In this document: positions 54,454-64,000 of the stretch, piece by piece
How the letters are laid out: each line of letters begins with the position of its first letter
How positions within the stretch are numbered: position 1 is the first letter of the stretch
Source of the DNA: Branchinecta lynchi
Lineage: Eukaryota > Arthropoda > Branchiopoda > Anostraca > Branchinectidae
DNA length: 64,000 nucleotides
Assembly: GCA_023053575.1 (NCBI GenBank)
Contig: JAKZAP010000009.1
Coordinates: forward strand, 15,667,869-15,731,868
Reading direction: 5' to 3'
The notes under the pieces: model-generated
What the model saw: only the letters and a program-made list of their open reading frames with translations
Told to the model about the DNA's origin: nothing
Databases searched by the model: none
Program-made: the position numbers and the translations under genes

Positions 54454-57061
54454 CTAGACCTACGTTGCCCGGGCAACGTGAAGTGTTGCGGCAACCTTTG
54501 TCCGGCTTCGCCGACTAAAGTGTTGCGAGAGCAACACTTTGGTTTTGTTTCTTCGCTGTCGGTTAAATGCTGAAGTTGTCAACTTATCGAAGCTTTTAAA
54601 ACGGTATGTTCTAAGAATAATCACATGATTAAAAGATGTTCTTTAGCGTTGTAAAACCAACAACAAAACAATATCGGAAGAAGGGACTAAATTGACTTGG
54701 CGCTCAGTTGAACTTTATCCTTTTCAATCGTAGATATCGTGACGGATGAAAACTTGGAACAATATCTTATATAATCTAGTTGGTATTATAAAGCTATCCG
54801 TAACGTTTCAGGATTAAAATACCATAGATGACACTATTAATTATTACAAAACTACCTTATTGTTTTACATTACCGTATCGTTTGTATCCGTTGCGTAAAC
54901 AGTTAATCCTAGGTTATAGCGATAGACCGTCGATACAAACTTTCTTACCGTCATATTTACAGAAATTGAAGACAATGTGCACCAATTTTCAAAAATTTCT
55001 AGCCCCTCATGAACCGATTCTTACTTACAAGTCCCTTTCCCATGATTGACATCAAATTCACCGGAAACAAATAATGGATACACCAGCTAGCAAAAGTTGC
55101 AAACCCCTCATCGCTGAAGATGATTATAGCATAAAAGCCGATTATTACTTACAAGTCCCATGCATGTCTTACAATTGGGAACAATATTGTTCTTACCATC
55201 GAATACACCTGAAACAAATAACAGGTATACCAACTAGCAGAAGCTGCAAACTCCTCATTGCCGAAGATGATTATGAGCTAACAGTTGACTGTTGCTTACA
55301 GTCGACTGTTGCTTACAAGTCCCTTACATGTCTCACAACTGGTATCGTCTATTTTTGGTTTCAGTGTGTACCTTACTCCTGAAGTTGTCAACCCCTTGAA
55401 ACTTTCAAACTGGTTTATCTCATGAAGGATTTTTGTTCAAAAAAAATGGATGACATATACTTTGATCAGCTCATCAAGGGTTATCGATTGCCCTAACCAC
55501 ACAAAAGAATATCGGAAAAAGGGACTAAATTGACTTTGCAGTCAGTTGAATTTTATCCTTTTCAATCGTAGACATCGTGACGGATGAAAACTTGGAACAA
55601 AATCCTATATAATCTGGTTGGCATTATAAAGCTATCCGTAGCTTTTCAGGATTAAAATACCATAGATGACACTATGAATTATTACGAAACTACCTTGTTT
55701 TACATTATCGTTTGTACCCGTTGCGTAAACCTACGTAAATCCTAGGTTACAGCGATAGACCATCGATACAAACTTTCTTACCGTCAGATTTATATAAATC
55801 GAATGCAATATGCAACAATTTGCACAAATTTCTAGCCCCTCGTGCACCGATTCTACTGACAAGTCCCTTTCCCGTGATAGACATCAAGTTCACCGGATAA
55901 AAATAATGGGTACACCGGCTAGCAAAAGTTGCAAGCCCCTCATCGCTGAAGACTTTTGTAGCATAACAGCCGATTATTACTTACAAGTCCCTTGCATGTC
56001 TTACAATTGGGAACCAAATTGTTCTTACCACCAAATGACAGGTACGCCAACTAGCGAAAGCTGCAAACCCCTCATTGCCATAGATGATTACGAGCTAACA
56101 GTCGACTGTCGCGTACAAGTCCCTTACATGTCTCATAACTGGTATCGCCTATTTTTGGTTTCAGTGTACCTTACTACTGAAGTTGTCAACCCCTTTGAAA
56201 TTTTCAAACTGGTGTATCTCATGAAGGGAATTTTTGTACCAAAAAATGGATGACATATACTTTGATCAGCTCATCCATGGCTATCGATTGCCGTCGAAAA
56301 AAAGATTCTACCTGTCTTAGTTCAAAAGTTGACTTTTTTGCCGTAGGCCAACTTTCTAACGTCACGATTTAGAAAGGAGCAAAGGATAAGCTCTAGTTTC
56401 TTTAGCAATGAGAGAACTTCTAAAGTTTAAGAGGCACATCTGATACCGTTACTCTACCGTAAACCCAAGTGCAAAAAAAAAAAAGATAAACTCAGCTGAA
56501 ATCGTCGCAGACATGGATAGAAACAATGGACAGCAGCACTTTCGGACCCGTGGGAAAAAACCACTTTTTTGTCTCTGTAGATTTTTCTGTTTATCACTCA
56601 AAGAAGATATGTTGGCTATGGGGCGGGGTAACTGCCGCATATATTTAAGACTTGTAGATTTTAGTCCATCTTCAGTTTGAAACTGGTGCCTGCCTGCTAG
56701 CGTGCTAGAACGGAGCTTTCCACTCGAAAGCAGAAACATGGTTTGATGAAACGAAAGGTTCGCTACACAACTTCAGATAGTCCTCTCTGACATAGGCTAT
56801 ATAACTCCACTTCCCTTCACAAACCGTAGGCTCTGGCTCGAGGACAAGCAAAAACCATCCTTATTGGCCCCAGGCAAGAGTTCTACGGAGCTTTCCAAAA
56901 TGTAATGTCATATTCATCAATCCGGCCTAAGGTCCACACTTTCCGTAAAAACCGCACAGGTTAGAGCCTTCCCAGTTACCAGGAATAAAATGAAATCGGC
57001 GGCATAGGAAAAAAAAAAAAAAAAACGAGGACAAAACCAAAGTGTTGCTCTCGCAACACAA
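54454..57061 (+). mobile_element. Family E3 element, copy B (best preserved ends)
   Basis: 5' end CTAGACCTACGTTGCCCGGG then CAACGTGAAGTGTTGCGGCAAC and AAGTGTTGCGAGAGCAACAC. The 3' end is GTGTTGCTCTCGCAACACAA (about 57042-57061). The core has two units of about 650-700 bp (54690-55390 and 55510-56190). Immediately after the end, ACTAGGACAAAACCGAAGTG and TTGCACAA repeat the last ~30 bp imperfectly. Non-coding; ORFs of 100-150 codons in it are repeat-derived. Confidence 0.78.
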
Positions 57062-57089
57062 CTAGGACAAAACCGAAGTGTTGCACAAT

Positions 57090-57946
57090 TGTGGGTAGTA
57101 TGAGTGATTCTGCTTGGTGCTAGTGAGCTGGGACTTTGATGGGAAGGTCATAATTTTAGTCGCGACCGAAAACACAAGCCAGTTAATCATCAAATTTTAA
57201 TCCAGTTACCAGGATTGTTGGCTATGAACCTTCTCCCCAATCATTATCCGAAATAAGCACCCATACCCATCACCAGCTTAATAAACCATACGCCATCTAC
57301 GTCGAGCCCGTACCATCAACGAAGAGCAACCGTTTCCCAGCTACAGATTGCCCAGGGGTTGCGCACTCCCTGGAGCCTAGTGTATGCCGTCTCCCGGCAC
57401 CGACCAAAACGAGCAGTGCTGGGACTGGTGAAGGCCATAAATAGGCGATTCTGTTTTTAAACGCTTCTAAACATACTGATTTTGATATTCTAGCACACGG
57501 CAACGTGGCACCGGGTAGTTGCTGTACATTAAAATCGAGAGTTGTGACGCAATGTTGTGACGCTTGGCAACCGATGGCAGCACCGCGGCACTTGATGCAC
57601 ACAAAAGTCGGGAATGGGCAGCCCCTCTCAGATTAAGTCAACCAACCAACCAATCATCGCAAAACCCAACTTATGAAAGGCCACACGCCATCTATTTCTC
57701 AGCTTGAATGATAGAATTTACTACTAGATGACTCGTGTGCCATCTTTGATGGACCATTAACTTAAGTTAAAAGTAAGGGTTGAAACAGAGAGATGTAAGA
57801 TACCTTTTACTATCCCGCACTGTAAATAAAATTCCCGGTTTCTCTTTACGCGACTGTCATATTTTACGTATTGCAATGAACCCTTCCCAGCAAATTGTCG
57901 TCGCTGATTGGTCGGTTGTGCGGCTGGAGAAGAAGCTTCTTAGCTC
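57090..57946. other. No gene seen; contains dispersed repeat R8
   Basis: The segment around 57420-57475 (CCATAAATAGGCGATTCTGT ... AAACGCTTCTAAACATA) resembles 25391-25432 and 61888-61925 (CATAAATTAG ... ATTTCAACGCTCTATA). A 101-codon minus-strand frame over it (57297-57602) is not recognised as a protein. Confidence 0.4.
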
Positions 57947-59197
57947 TGAAAACCATTTTCTCGCCGGACAAGTAGTTCATCCGGAATCCGACAAATACCG
58001 GAAAGTTGGTTTAAAATTTGTTAAAAGCAAAACATTTCTTTGAAGCTGATTAGATCAGTGGTTCCCGACCGGGGCTACGCGTACCCCGGGGGGGTTCTCA
58101 AGACCCTTGCAAGGGGTACGCGAAGGAACCAAAATTGATTTAGTCTGTAGCTTCAAAATCTCGCCTCACTCAGTTTTGATTGCTGAAAGCCTAAATTACC
58201 AGCAGAGGCATCACCACCCAAAATGTATCTTAAGGGGCAAGACCGACTGTTTCTTGTTGTCTTTAAATAACTGCTTTTACGAAAAATTGCGGCGCTTTGC
58301 GCCGACTCGTTCTTCTTGATCGTCTGGCCGACCTTTTTTTTGTGGGGGGGGGGGGGGGGTATTATCAACCCGTGCGTGACTCCTCTAAAAGCCCCAGTGA
58401 AAGTCAGTGAGCAAATGTTGATCTAAAATTTGAAAATTGATTTCAATCGAAGAGATTGCAAGTGATATTGTCATTCAGGTTGCGAATTAAGCAAAAGAAA
58501 AAGTTTCAGCTTGATGAAAACACAGAGAACATCAAAACCAAACACAGAAACAGGCTGACTGTAAAATATATTCCGCTAACGACGGCGAGCCGAAATTTGA
58601 CAAACTTTTTGCTACAAAGCAGCCTCTGGGAATTCCCTCATTGATTTTATAAATATTTTTACACATGTATGCCTCATCGTTTATGATAATAACTATCTTC
58701 TTTTTCACGTTCTGGAAAAGGGGGTACGCAATCTTTTCGAACCTTGATTAGGGGTACACGGTACTGAAAAGGTTGGGAAACACTGGATTAGATGACAGAT
58801 TTAGGGGTAGCCTAAGAAGAGACGCTGATATAGACGCTGTTTATGACAATAAATTTTTACCCGGACATATAATTCGTCCGGAATCAGGTTGTAACCGGAA
58901 AAAGTTAAAGTTTTATTTCAAGTTGATTCTATGTTCTTTATAGGATTAAGAGATACGCTGAGTTCGTTTCTGAATTCATTTTTTTTGCTAGACGAGTAGT
59001 TCAATCGGAATTTGGCTGAAACCAGAAATTTGACATAAGTAAAGCAGGAAGTTTTGGTCAGTATCACCAAAATAGATATGGCTTATATAGGTTTATCAGG
59101 ACTTGGCTTTCTCTGATGATTAGCCTGGCGAAGACAAGACCCAGTTGTCTGGATCAAATATTAGATTTTTGGGATCCCATCGAAACGTTTGGTCGTG
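57947..59197 (+). mobile_element. E2 element, 5'-truncated, carrying a hAT-like MITE
   Basis: Begins inside the core (GAAAACCATTTTCTCGCCGG), is interrupted at 58056-58785, continues with GACAGATTTAGGGGTAG and two or three core units, and ends CATCGAAACGTTTGGTCGTG followed by TT. Confidence 0.75.
58056..58785. mobile_element. 730 bp hAT-like MITE with 8 bp target duplication
   Basis: Ends CAGTGGTTCCCGACC and (inverted) CAGTGTTTCCCAACC, flanked by GATTAGAT at 58048-58055 and GATTAGAT at 58786-58793. The flank is the E2 sequence GAAG(T/C)TGATTAGAT, so the pre-insertion site is evident. GGGGTACGCG-type sequence beside each end resembles widely distributed hAT MITEs. No transposase coding is visible; G/C runs occur at 58090 and 58342-58359. 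Confidence 0.92.
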
Positions 59198-59277
59198 TTC
59201 TATTTGAGGCTTATGTTGGCAAACCCCCATCTTCTCGGTTGAAAGTGCTGTTTTGGCTTTTAGTTTCTGGGATCCCA

Positions 59278-60021
59278 AAACATTAGTGGAGGGATACCTA
59301 TGGCTTCGGAAAAGTTGTCCGTCTGTCCGTCCGTCTGTGAGCACGATAACTCTCGAGAGGAATGAGAAATTTTTATAAAACTTGGTGTGAGGGTTCTTTG
59401 GGTCAAGAGTAAGGTCGAGTTCGTATTAAGGGGCAAACAAAATATTTAAAAACAGCTAATGTGATAGTCGAATATGAGGTAAGAAGACATGCTGAACACG
59501 ATGATGAAAACCATTTTCTCACCGGGTAAGTAGTACGTCCGGAATCCGGCAAAAACAGGAAAGTTGGTTAAAAGCAAAAGTTTTATTTGAAGTTGGTTAG
59601 ATAACAGATTTAGGGCTAAGAAGAGACGCTGAGTCTGTATAGGACAACCATGTTTTACCCGGACATACAATTCGTCCGGAATCCGGTTGAAACAGGATTT
59701 TTTTTTTATAAGTTAAATTTTTATTCGAAGTTGATTAAATGTTCTTTATAGGGGTAAGGAGATACACTGAATTGGTTTCTGAGTTTTCTTTTATTGCTGG
59801 ACAACTAGTTCGCTCGGATTTCGGGCGAAACCGGAAACTTTGCAGAAGTAAAGCAGGAAGTTTCGTCAGTATAGTCAAAGTAGATTTGTCTTATAGAGGT
59901 ATATATGAACTTGGTTTTCTCAGACGATTAGCCTGGTCAAGACTGGATCTGGCGAAGACAAGACCGAATTGTCTGGATCAAATATTGGACTTTTGGGATC
60001 CTATCGGAACCTTAGGTCTTG
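59278..60021 (+). mobile_element. E2 element, short complete copy
   Basis: Starts GGGATCCCAAAACATTAGTG, with GTCCGTCTGTCCGTCCGTC and AAAACTTGGTGTGAGGG, three core units, and ends GGGATCCTATCGGAACCTTA then GGTCTTG followed by TT. At about 744 bp it is one of the smallest copies with both ends. Confidence 0.8.
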
Positions 60022-60302
60022 TTGTTTAGGAATTTCCGTTCCTGATTGAAATTTGACGTGAACTTATTTAACTTGCCAAATTTAAGCTGACTAAATTGAA
60101 CGTGTTAGCAAAACAGATAGAAGTAATGTCATATCCAGTATTTTCTTCCACGAAGTGGTTAGTAACTAGTGTTTTGGCTTGACTCCGCACTATTCGTATT
60201 GTGTTGGCACAAACAGAGATATTTCGTAGCATTTCGTGAAGGCCCTGGATAACTGGATATGTTGTGAGTCTAAGATCAAGAATCTCTGCCTTTAATTAGT
60301 CC

Positions 60303-60328
60303 TTACTGATTCCCTAAGGAATCAGTAA
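60303..60328. repeat. Small perfect hairpin
   Basis: TTACTGATTCC and GGAATCAGTAA pair around a four-base loop. Too short for a known RNA; a stem-loop with no T run after it. Confidence 0.6.
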
Positions 60329-60416
60329 TTCCTATATTCTTGAAAAAAATTATGTCAGGGTTGAATAACCTGAGCCCAATCTGACTTTGAAACATATATT
60401 CAGATTGTGCATAAAA

Positions 60417-60545
60417 CGGATCAGCTACGATGTTTTGGCAGCGATATTTCGTCTCCTTCTTGGAAAGGGTCCTCGTCAGGCTGTCGAGACCCCTTGCCGG
60501 TGAAGGCAAAAATATCGCTGCCAAAGCATCGTGGCTGACCTACCC
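60417..60545. repeat. Foldback hairpin element related to 20.4 kb
   Basis: The left arm ACGATGTTTTGGCAGCGATA and the right arm TATCGCTGCCAAAGCATCGT pair. The outer GATCAGC / GCTGACC continue the match. The unpaired centre includes AGGGTCCTCGTCAGGCTGTC, shared with the longer hairpin at 20381-20565. Confidence 0.75.
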
Positions 60546-61104
60546 GTTTTATCAAGGTTTTATGCACTATTTGAACATACGTCAAGAATATTCGTCATAC
60601 ACCGGTAGAATCATTTGCTTCCTTTCTTTTGGATTGATGTGATACAACCAAGCTTCCGCAAAATCGAATAACTTCCGGGCTCACTAATAACAGTATTTGA
60701 CACTAATGACAGTATTTGCAAGGGCTGTATATATTGTGTAGCCTACTATTTGTAATATGTTTTAACGTTATTGTACTGTGCTTATATGCCTACAGTTAAT
60801 ATACTTTTTGTCTATGAGCCGTTTGTCAAGGTTTGCAGATTCGTCGTTTTGTCAAAGTTTTGATCGTAAAAGACGACTTTGGTACTCAATCGTGCACTTT
60901 CGGGCACATGTCTGCCTCACTCAATTGTCGGGCACACCTTTACCCCAATTTTGGGAGCTGGTAACCCCTCGCTAAAAATCAGATTGGCCACTTTCGACAG
61001 GTAACTTGGGGATATTCCAACATCCTCCCAACAAAGTTACTAAACGCAGCTAACATTAAGATGCAAACGGAGTCATCTGAGATTCCACCGTCGTTCCGGC
61101 CCGT
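60546..61104. other. No gene seen
   Basis: Low-copy sequence. A 65-codon frame at 60778-60975 is not recognisable. Confidence 0.4.
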
Positions 61105-61440
61105 GGTGTCTTGAACATACCATCACGGTCGAGTGCTCACGGACTGGAATTCCTGCCCGGATTTTCAGCACCATCATCACTTCCACATGAAAATGTGGAT
61201 GCTTTCACTTTCTTTTTACTTGGTGAGATTATGAAAATGCAGAAAATCCGGACAGGAAATTCTGATAGTATGTTCGAATATTGAAGTACGAAAACGCGAT
61301 CAGGATCGGGAGCTTTCGGACTGGAATTCCTGCCCGTATTTTCGGCACCATCATCACTTCCACATAGAAAGTTGAAATTTTTTCAACTTGATGATAGACG
61401 TGCAGGATATCCTGCAGGGAAACCCTGATCATATGTTCGC
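61105..61440. repeat. ~175 bp direct tandem repeat, two units
   Basis: CGGACTGGAATTCCTGCCCG followed by ATTTTC(A/G)GCACCATCATCAC and TTCCACAT occurs at about 61138 and again at about 61317. Both units end near TATGTTCG. The segment between includes CAGAAAATCCGGACAGGAAA, partly complementary to the unit start. Confidence 0.7.
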
Positions 61441-62744
61441 AAGATTGGTACGACGGTGGTTACTGTTGTAAGGAAGTTGGAACACATCCGCATGCCTTCC
61501 ATGTTTGAGGCAACCGTAGTTACGAATCTTAAATTAAATATGACCTAAGTGAGAACAAATGCAAATCGATATGCGAGTAAAACTGGTTTTAAAACAAGGC
61601 GGCTGCCAGATCGGCACCTTTTGTTCGAGAAATAATCATGTCTCCGATCTAACAGGGTTATCAAACCTTGTTTAAACGACTCGGCTTGCTTTTGACTGGT
61701 ATAAGAGTGAAGCTGCGTAGTGCCAAAATTAACATTTTGTTTTAAAGCGACTCGGGTTGTGTTTGTCGAAAATTAGCGCCCAGGACCTCGGTGAGGCCAA
61801 AATAAACGACTGATACGACTAAGTAAAAGGCAAGGGGGTGGGGATGAACCCACCCTCATCCTTCCCCCTTCGGGCCACCCCTGTGCCCGCCATAAATTAG
61901 ACAACTCATATTTCAACGCTCTATATGGTAATTTAATATGTGTGGCAGCTGGTGTCCAAACTATGAAGAAAGCTAAATTTGTTTATTTAAAGGAGTTATA
62001 TCATAAGCATTCTAGCACTTGCAACGCCTGGACCCCCGCCCCGCCACCCAAGACCCAAGATGAAGCCACGACTCGATCCGACCGCAGGGTCATCTTGCGG
62101 TGCGGGTAGGAAGCGCCCGACATGGGTGGATGGAATAATAGTTTGACTTTGGATCTAACAAAATGTTTTTATTGCAGCAGGCATATGGAAAATATGTTGA
62201 AAAATAAACTAGTTATTTGCATTATCGATTTCTTCAGTTTTTTTTTTTTTTTTTTTTTTAATTCCTGTAAGTCCAAAGAATTAAGAATGGAAACTAGATC
62301 ATAATAAACAAACGCCGTAAATTATACTAGATTCGTTATAGTGATTTCTTGAAGATTCTGCAATTGATCTAAATAATATTCAGCTTCCGAGACCAAAAAA
62401 TGTCAACTGGCCAATGATTTCTTCTTCCGATATATCTAAACGTCCACATGGTAATATACTTAGTTGTTTTAATCCTCTTACACGCCACTTGATCTTCTCG
62501 AAGGTTTTACGAATCCTTTGACCAGCGCCAGTTAATTAGCAATGGAGGATTGCCGTTCAGGGTTGAACTGTCTTCAAGTAAATGTGTGGATAACGTTGGC
62601 TACCGTGAGGATTTTGGGGAAAAGAAAGGTAACAATGTGTTCGTAAAAACCCAACCCATCGAAAAATGACGATATGTCCCACCTTCTCGGCACAAATGAA
62701 TCAAAGACTTTAAGAAGCTAACATAATAATCGTCATAATTGTTA
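61441..62744. other. No gene seen; empty counterpart of the E6 copy 2 site inside
   Basis: 61888-61985 (CATAAATTAGACAACTCATA ... GCAGCTGGTGTCCAAACTAT) is collinear with both flanks of E6 copy 2 but lacks the element. A T run of ~19 bases lies at 62240-62259. No coding region is recognised. Confidence 0.45.
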
Positions 62745-62998
62745 TCTTCTCTGAAGCGCAAGGGCAATTCAACGAACGGACAATCGGTGGTTGCTGTATG
62801 GCCTGTATGGTTGACCCTGGTGAAGTATAATCGGATTTTCTTTCGATCTAGCATGAATCCATCCATGCCTGTTCCTACTCTTAGGTCCTTCTTGCCTGAC
62901 AAGAAGTGACTATTGTCACGCTTTGCCACAAATGAAACGGCATTTGAGAGACAAGACCTTGACGAAACCCAAATTGTCTCAAATAAAATGAAAGTGAG
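62745..62998. repeat. Dispersed repeat R7, copy 2 (truncated)
   Basis: TCTGAAGCGCAA, TTTCGATCTAGCATGAATCC, TTGCCTGACAAGAAGTGACT and TTTGAGAGACAAGACCTTGA are in the same order as in copies 1 and 3. It ends at AAATAAAATGA where an inverted-repeat element begins. Confidence 0.6.
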
Positions 62999-63363
62999 GC
63001 TTGACCTTCCAGATTTTTCTTCCGGAATCCGGACAGCCATTTCCGTCGAGACGAATCTGGAAGGTGAAGCCAGACCAAAAACGTCTAAAAGTCCGGGGTG
63101 TTGGAAACCCGAGATTCCGGATGTCTGTAAGGTGCCACAGAGGCAACCCGTTCGAGAGACACTACCCATATGGAAATGGGTAAGAAAAGGGAAGTGTTTT
63201 GACTGGGATGCGAGAGATATTTGAAATGTAAAGGGGACATTAAGGAAATGTTGAAGAGCAGCAAATTTAGCTGTCATCATTATCATGAAAATCTGGAAGG
63301 GTTGGCTTGACTATGCGGAAGCCCCGGACGTCTTGTAATCTGGAAGGTAAAGCCTGACTTCTA
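62991..63363. repeat. Possible MITE with ~25 bp inverted ends
   Basis: Left AAGTGAGGCTTGACCTTCCA and right (inverted) AAGTCAGGCTTTACCTTCCA. Two further copies of the same motif lie inside (TCTGGAAGGTGAAGCCAGAC at 63057; TCTGGAAGGGTTGGCTTGAC at 63292). No target duplication seen. Confidence 0.45.
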
Positions 63364-63384
63364 CTCGCGCCAACCCGACCGACA

Positions 63385-63430
63385 GAAAAGCCATCGGCGT
63401 ATGGCACTTGAGCCGGAGGTGTCATTCAAA
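63385..63430 (-). mobile_element. E1 5'-end remnant
   Basis: CCCGACCGACAGAAA then CGTATGGCACTTGAGCCGG plus AGGTGTCAT is a worn inverted copy of the E1 terminal hairpin and its TCGG neighbour. Confidence 0.45.
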
Positions 63431-63519
63431 ATTCAACGACAGAAGTTAGGCCGTCCCGAATAAAAGACAATACCTCTACCACGTTTCTCAGTACGTCTTG
63501 ACAGCTCCAACTGCACTCT

Positions 63520-64000
63520 GAAGCGCAACCGCGATTCCAGGAATGGACGATCGATGGCTGCTGTATGGTTGACCCTGATGAAGTAATCGGATTGTCTTTA
63601 GATCTAGCATGAATCCAGCCATGCGTATTTTATTTGCGTATTCCTCTTTACCTGACAAGAATTGACAACTGTCACGCTTTGCCATAAACGAAACGGCATT
63701 TGAGAGACAAGACCTTGACAAAACCCAAATTGTCTCAAATAAAATGAGGCTTTTCTCAACCAATCACTTTCGCCAAAAAGCAACAATCACCAACCAAAGA
63801 AAGTTTCGCGCCATCTATTCTGTACGGCAGAAAGTTCAACGCCTAATGCTAGGTGGTGCCTGTGCCGTCTTCGGGGAACAACAGTTTCTTGGGTAAAAAA
63901 AAAATGTCACTTTGAGTTGAAGTTGGTGTGAGAAAGGTATTGAAAATATCTTTCAATAACCCACACTCAAATGTAATATGAGCGTCGGTTTCCGTCTTTT
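63520..64000. repeat. Dispersed repeat R7, copy 3 (runs off the window)
   Basis: Collinear with copy 1 from TCTGAAGCGCAA through TCTAGCATGAATCCAGCC, TTTGAGAGACAAGACCTTGA, CAACCAATCACTTTCGCCAA, CGCCATCTATTCTG and CACTCAAATGTAATATGAGC. It is longer and cleaner than copy 2. Confidence 0.65.

Noticed and set aside
62600..63286. 228-codon minus-strand frame as a host gene
   Set aside because: It spans repeat R7 copy 2 and a MITE-like inverted-repeat element, has no recognisable domain, and its parts recur at 26.6 and 63.6 kb in other frames.
1..64000. tRNA, rRNA or known small RNA genes
   Set aside because: I looked for T-arm-like GGTTCGAATCC words and other obvious signatures and found none convincing. 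A covariance-model search was not possible here.

Overview
The window looks like a repeat-rich piece of nuclear DNA from an invertebrate animal. It has no operons or dense coding. The only convincing host-type genes are three intronless-ORF BTB-BACK protein genes. Most of the rest is non-autonomous transposons, LINE remnants, satellites and long palindromes. I cannot name the species from sequence alone. The hairpin-ended, satellite-cored elements resemble the Helentron-associated (HINE/DINE-like) repeats known from many invertebrates.

Layout. 0-4.5 kb: mostly unannotatable DNA with three or four small inverted-repeat elements. 4.5-9.7 kb: two copies of a repeat I call family E2, each carrying an insertion of a second family, E1. 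10.7-11.9 kb: a 65-66 bp tandem array. 13.6-14.9 kb: BTB gene A (minus strand), with a 456 bp near-perfect palindrome upstream. 16-19.7 kb: a 3.7 kb element of family E3 (minus). 20.4-26.5 kb: three copies of family E6, whose ends are inverted arrays of a 16 bp minisatellite, plus a 29 bp satellite array. 27.8-31.7 kb: a three-level nest (TA-flanked MITE, containing E1, containing E2). 31.8-35.6 kb: E2 broken by a LINE with a frameshifted reverse transcriptase ORF, then E1 inserted in another LINE fragment. 36.1-50.7 kb: a direct tandem duplication (units D1 and D2), each unit carrying a foldback element, a BTB gene (B or C), two E2 copies and LINE debris. D2 alone holds a full-length E1. 50.7-57.1 kb: two E3 copies head to tail, one carrying a hAT-like element and LINE insertions. 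57.9-60 kb: two E2 copies, one with a 730 bp hAT-like MITE. 60-64 kb: small hairpins and dispersed repeats.

How it fits together. The duplication supplies a natural before-and-after pair. Its left breakpoint coincides with the end of the foldback element, whose 9 bp target duplication survives around the D1 copy but is lost on the left of the D2 copy. E1 is present in D2 and absent at the matching site in D1, which fixes its ends: a terminal ATGGCACTTG hairpin, a second hairpin before CTCTTG, and insertion in a run of Ts. E2 ends in a comparable way (GGGATCCC palindrome; GGTCTTG followed by TT). E1, E2 and E3 therefore look like a set of hairpin-ended non-autonomous elements with tandem-repeat cores, with E1 active after the duplication. 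No autonomous partner (Rep/helicase protein) is visible here.

Family labels E1-E6, D1/D2 and R7/R8 are mine. All homology calls are from reading, with no database search.
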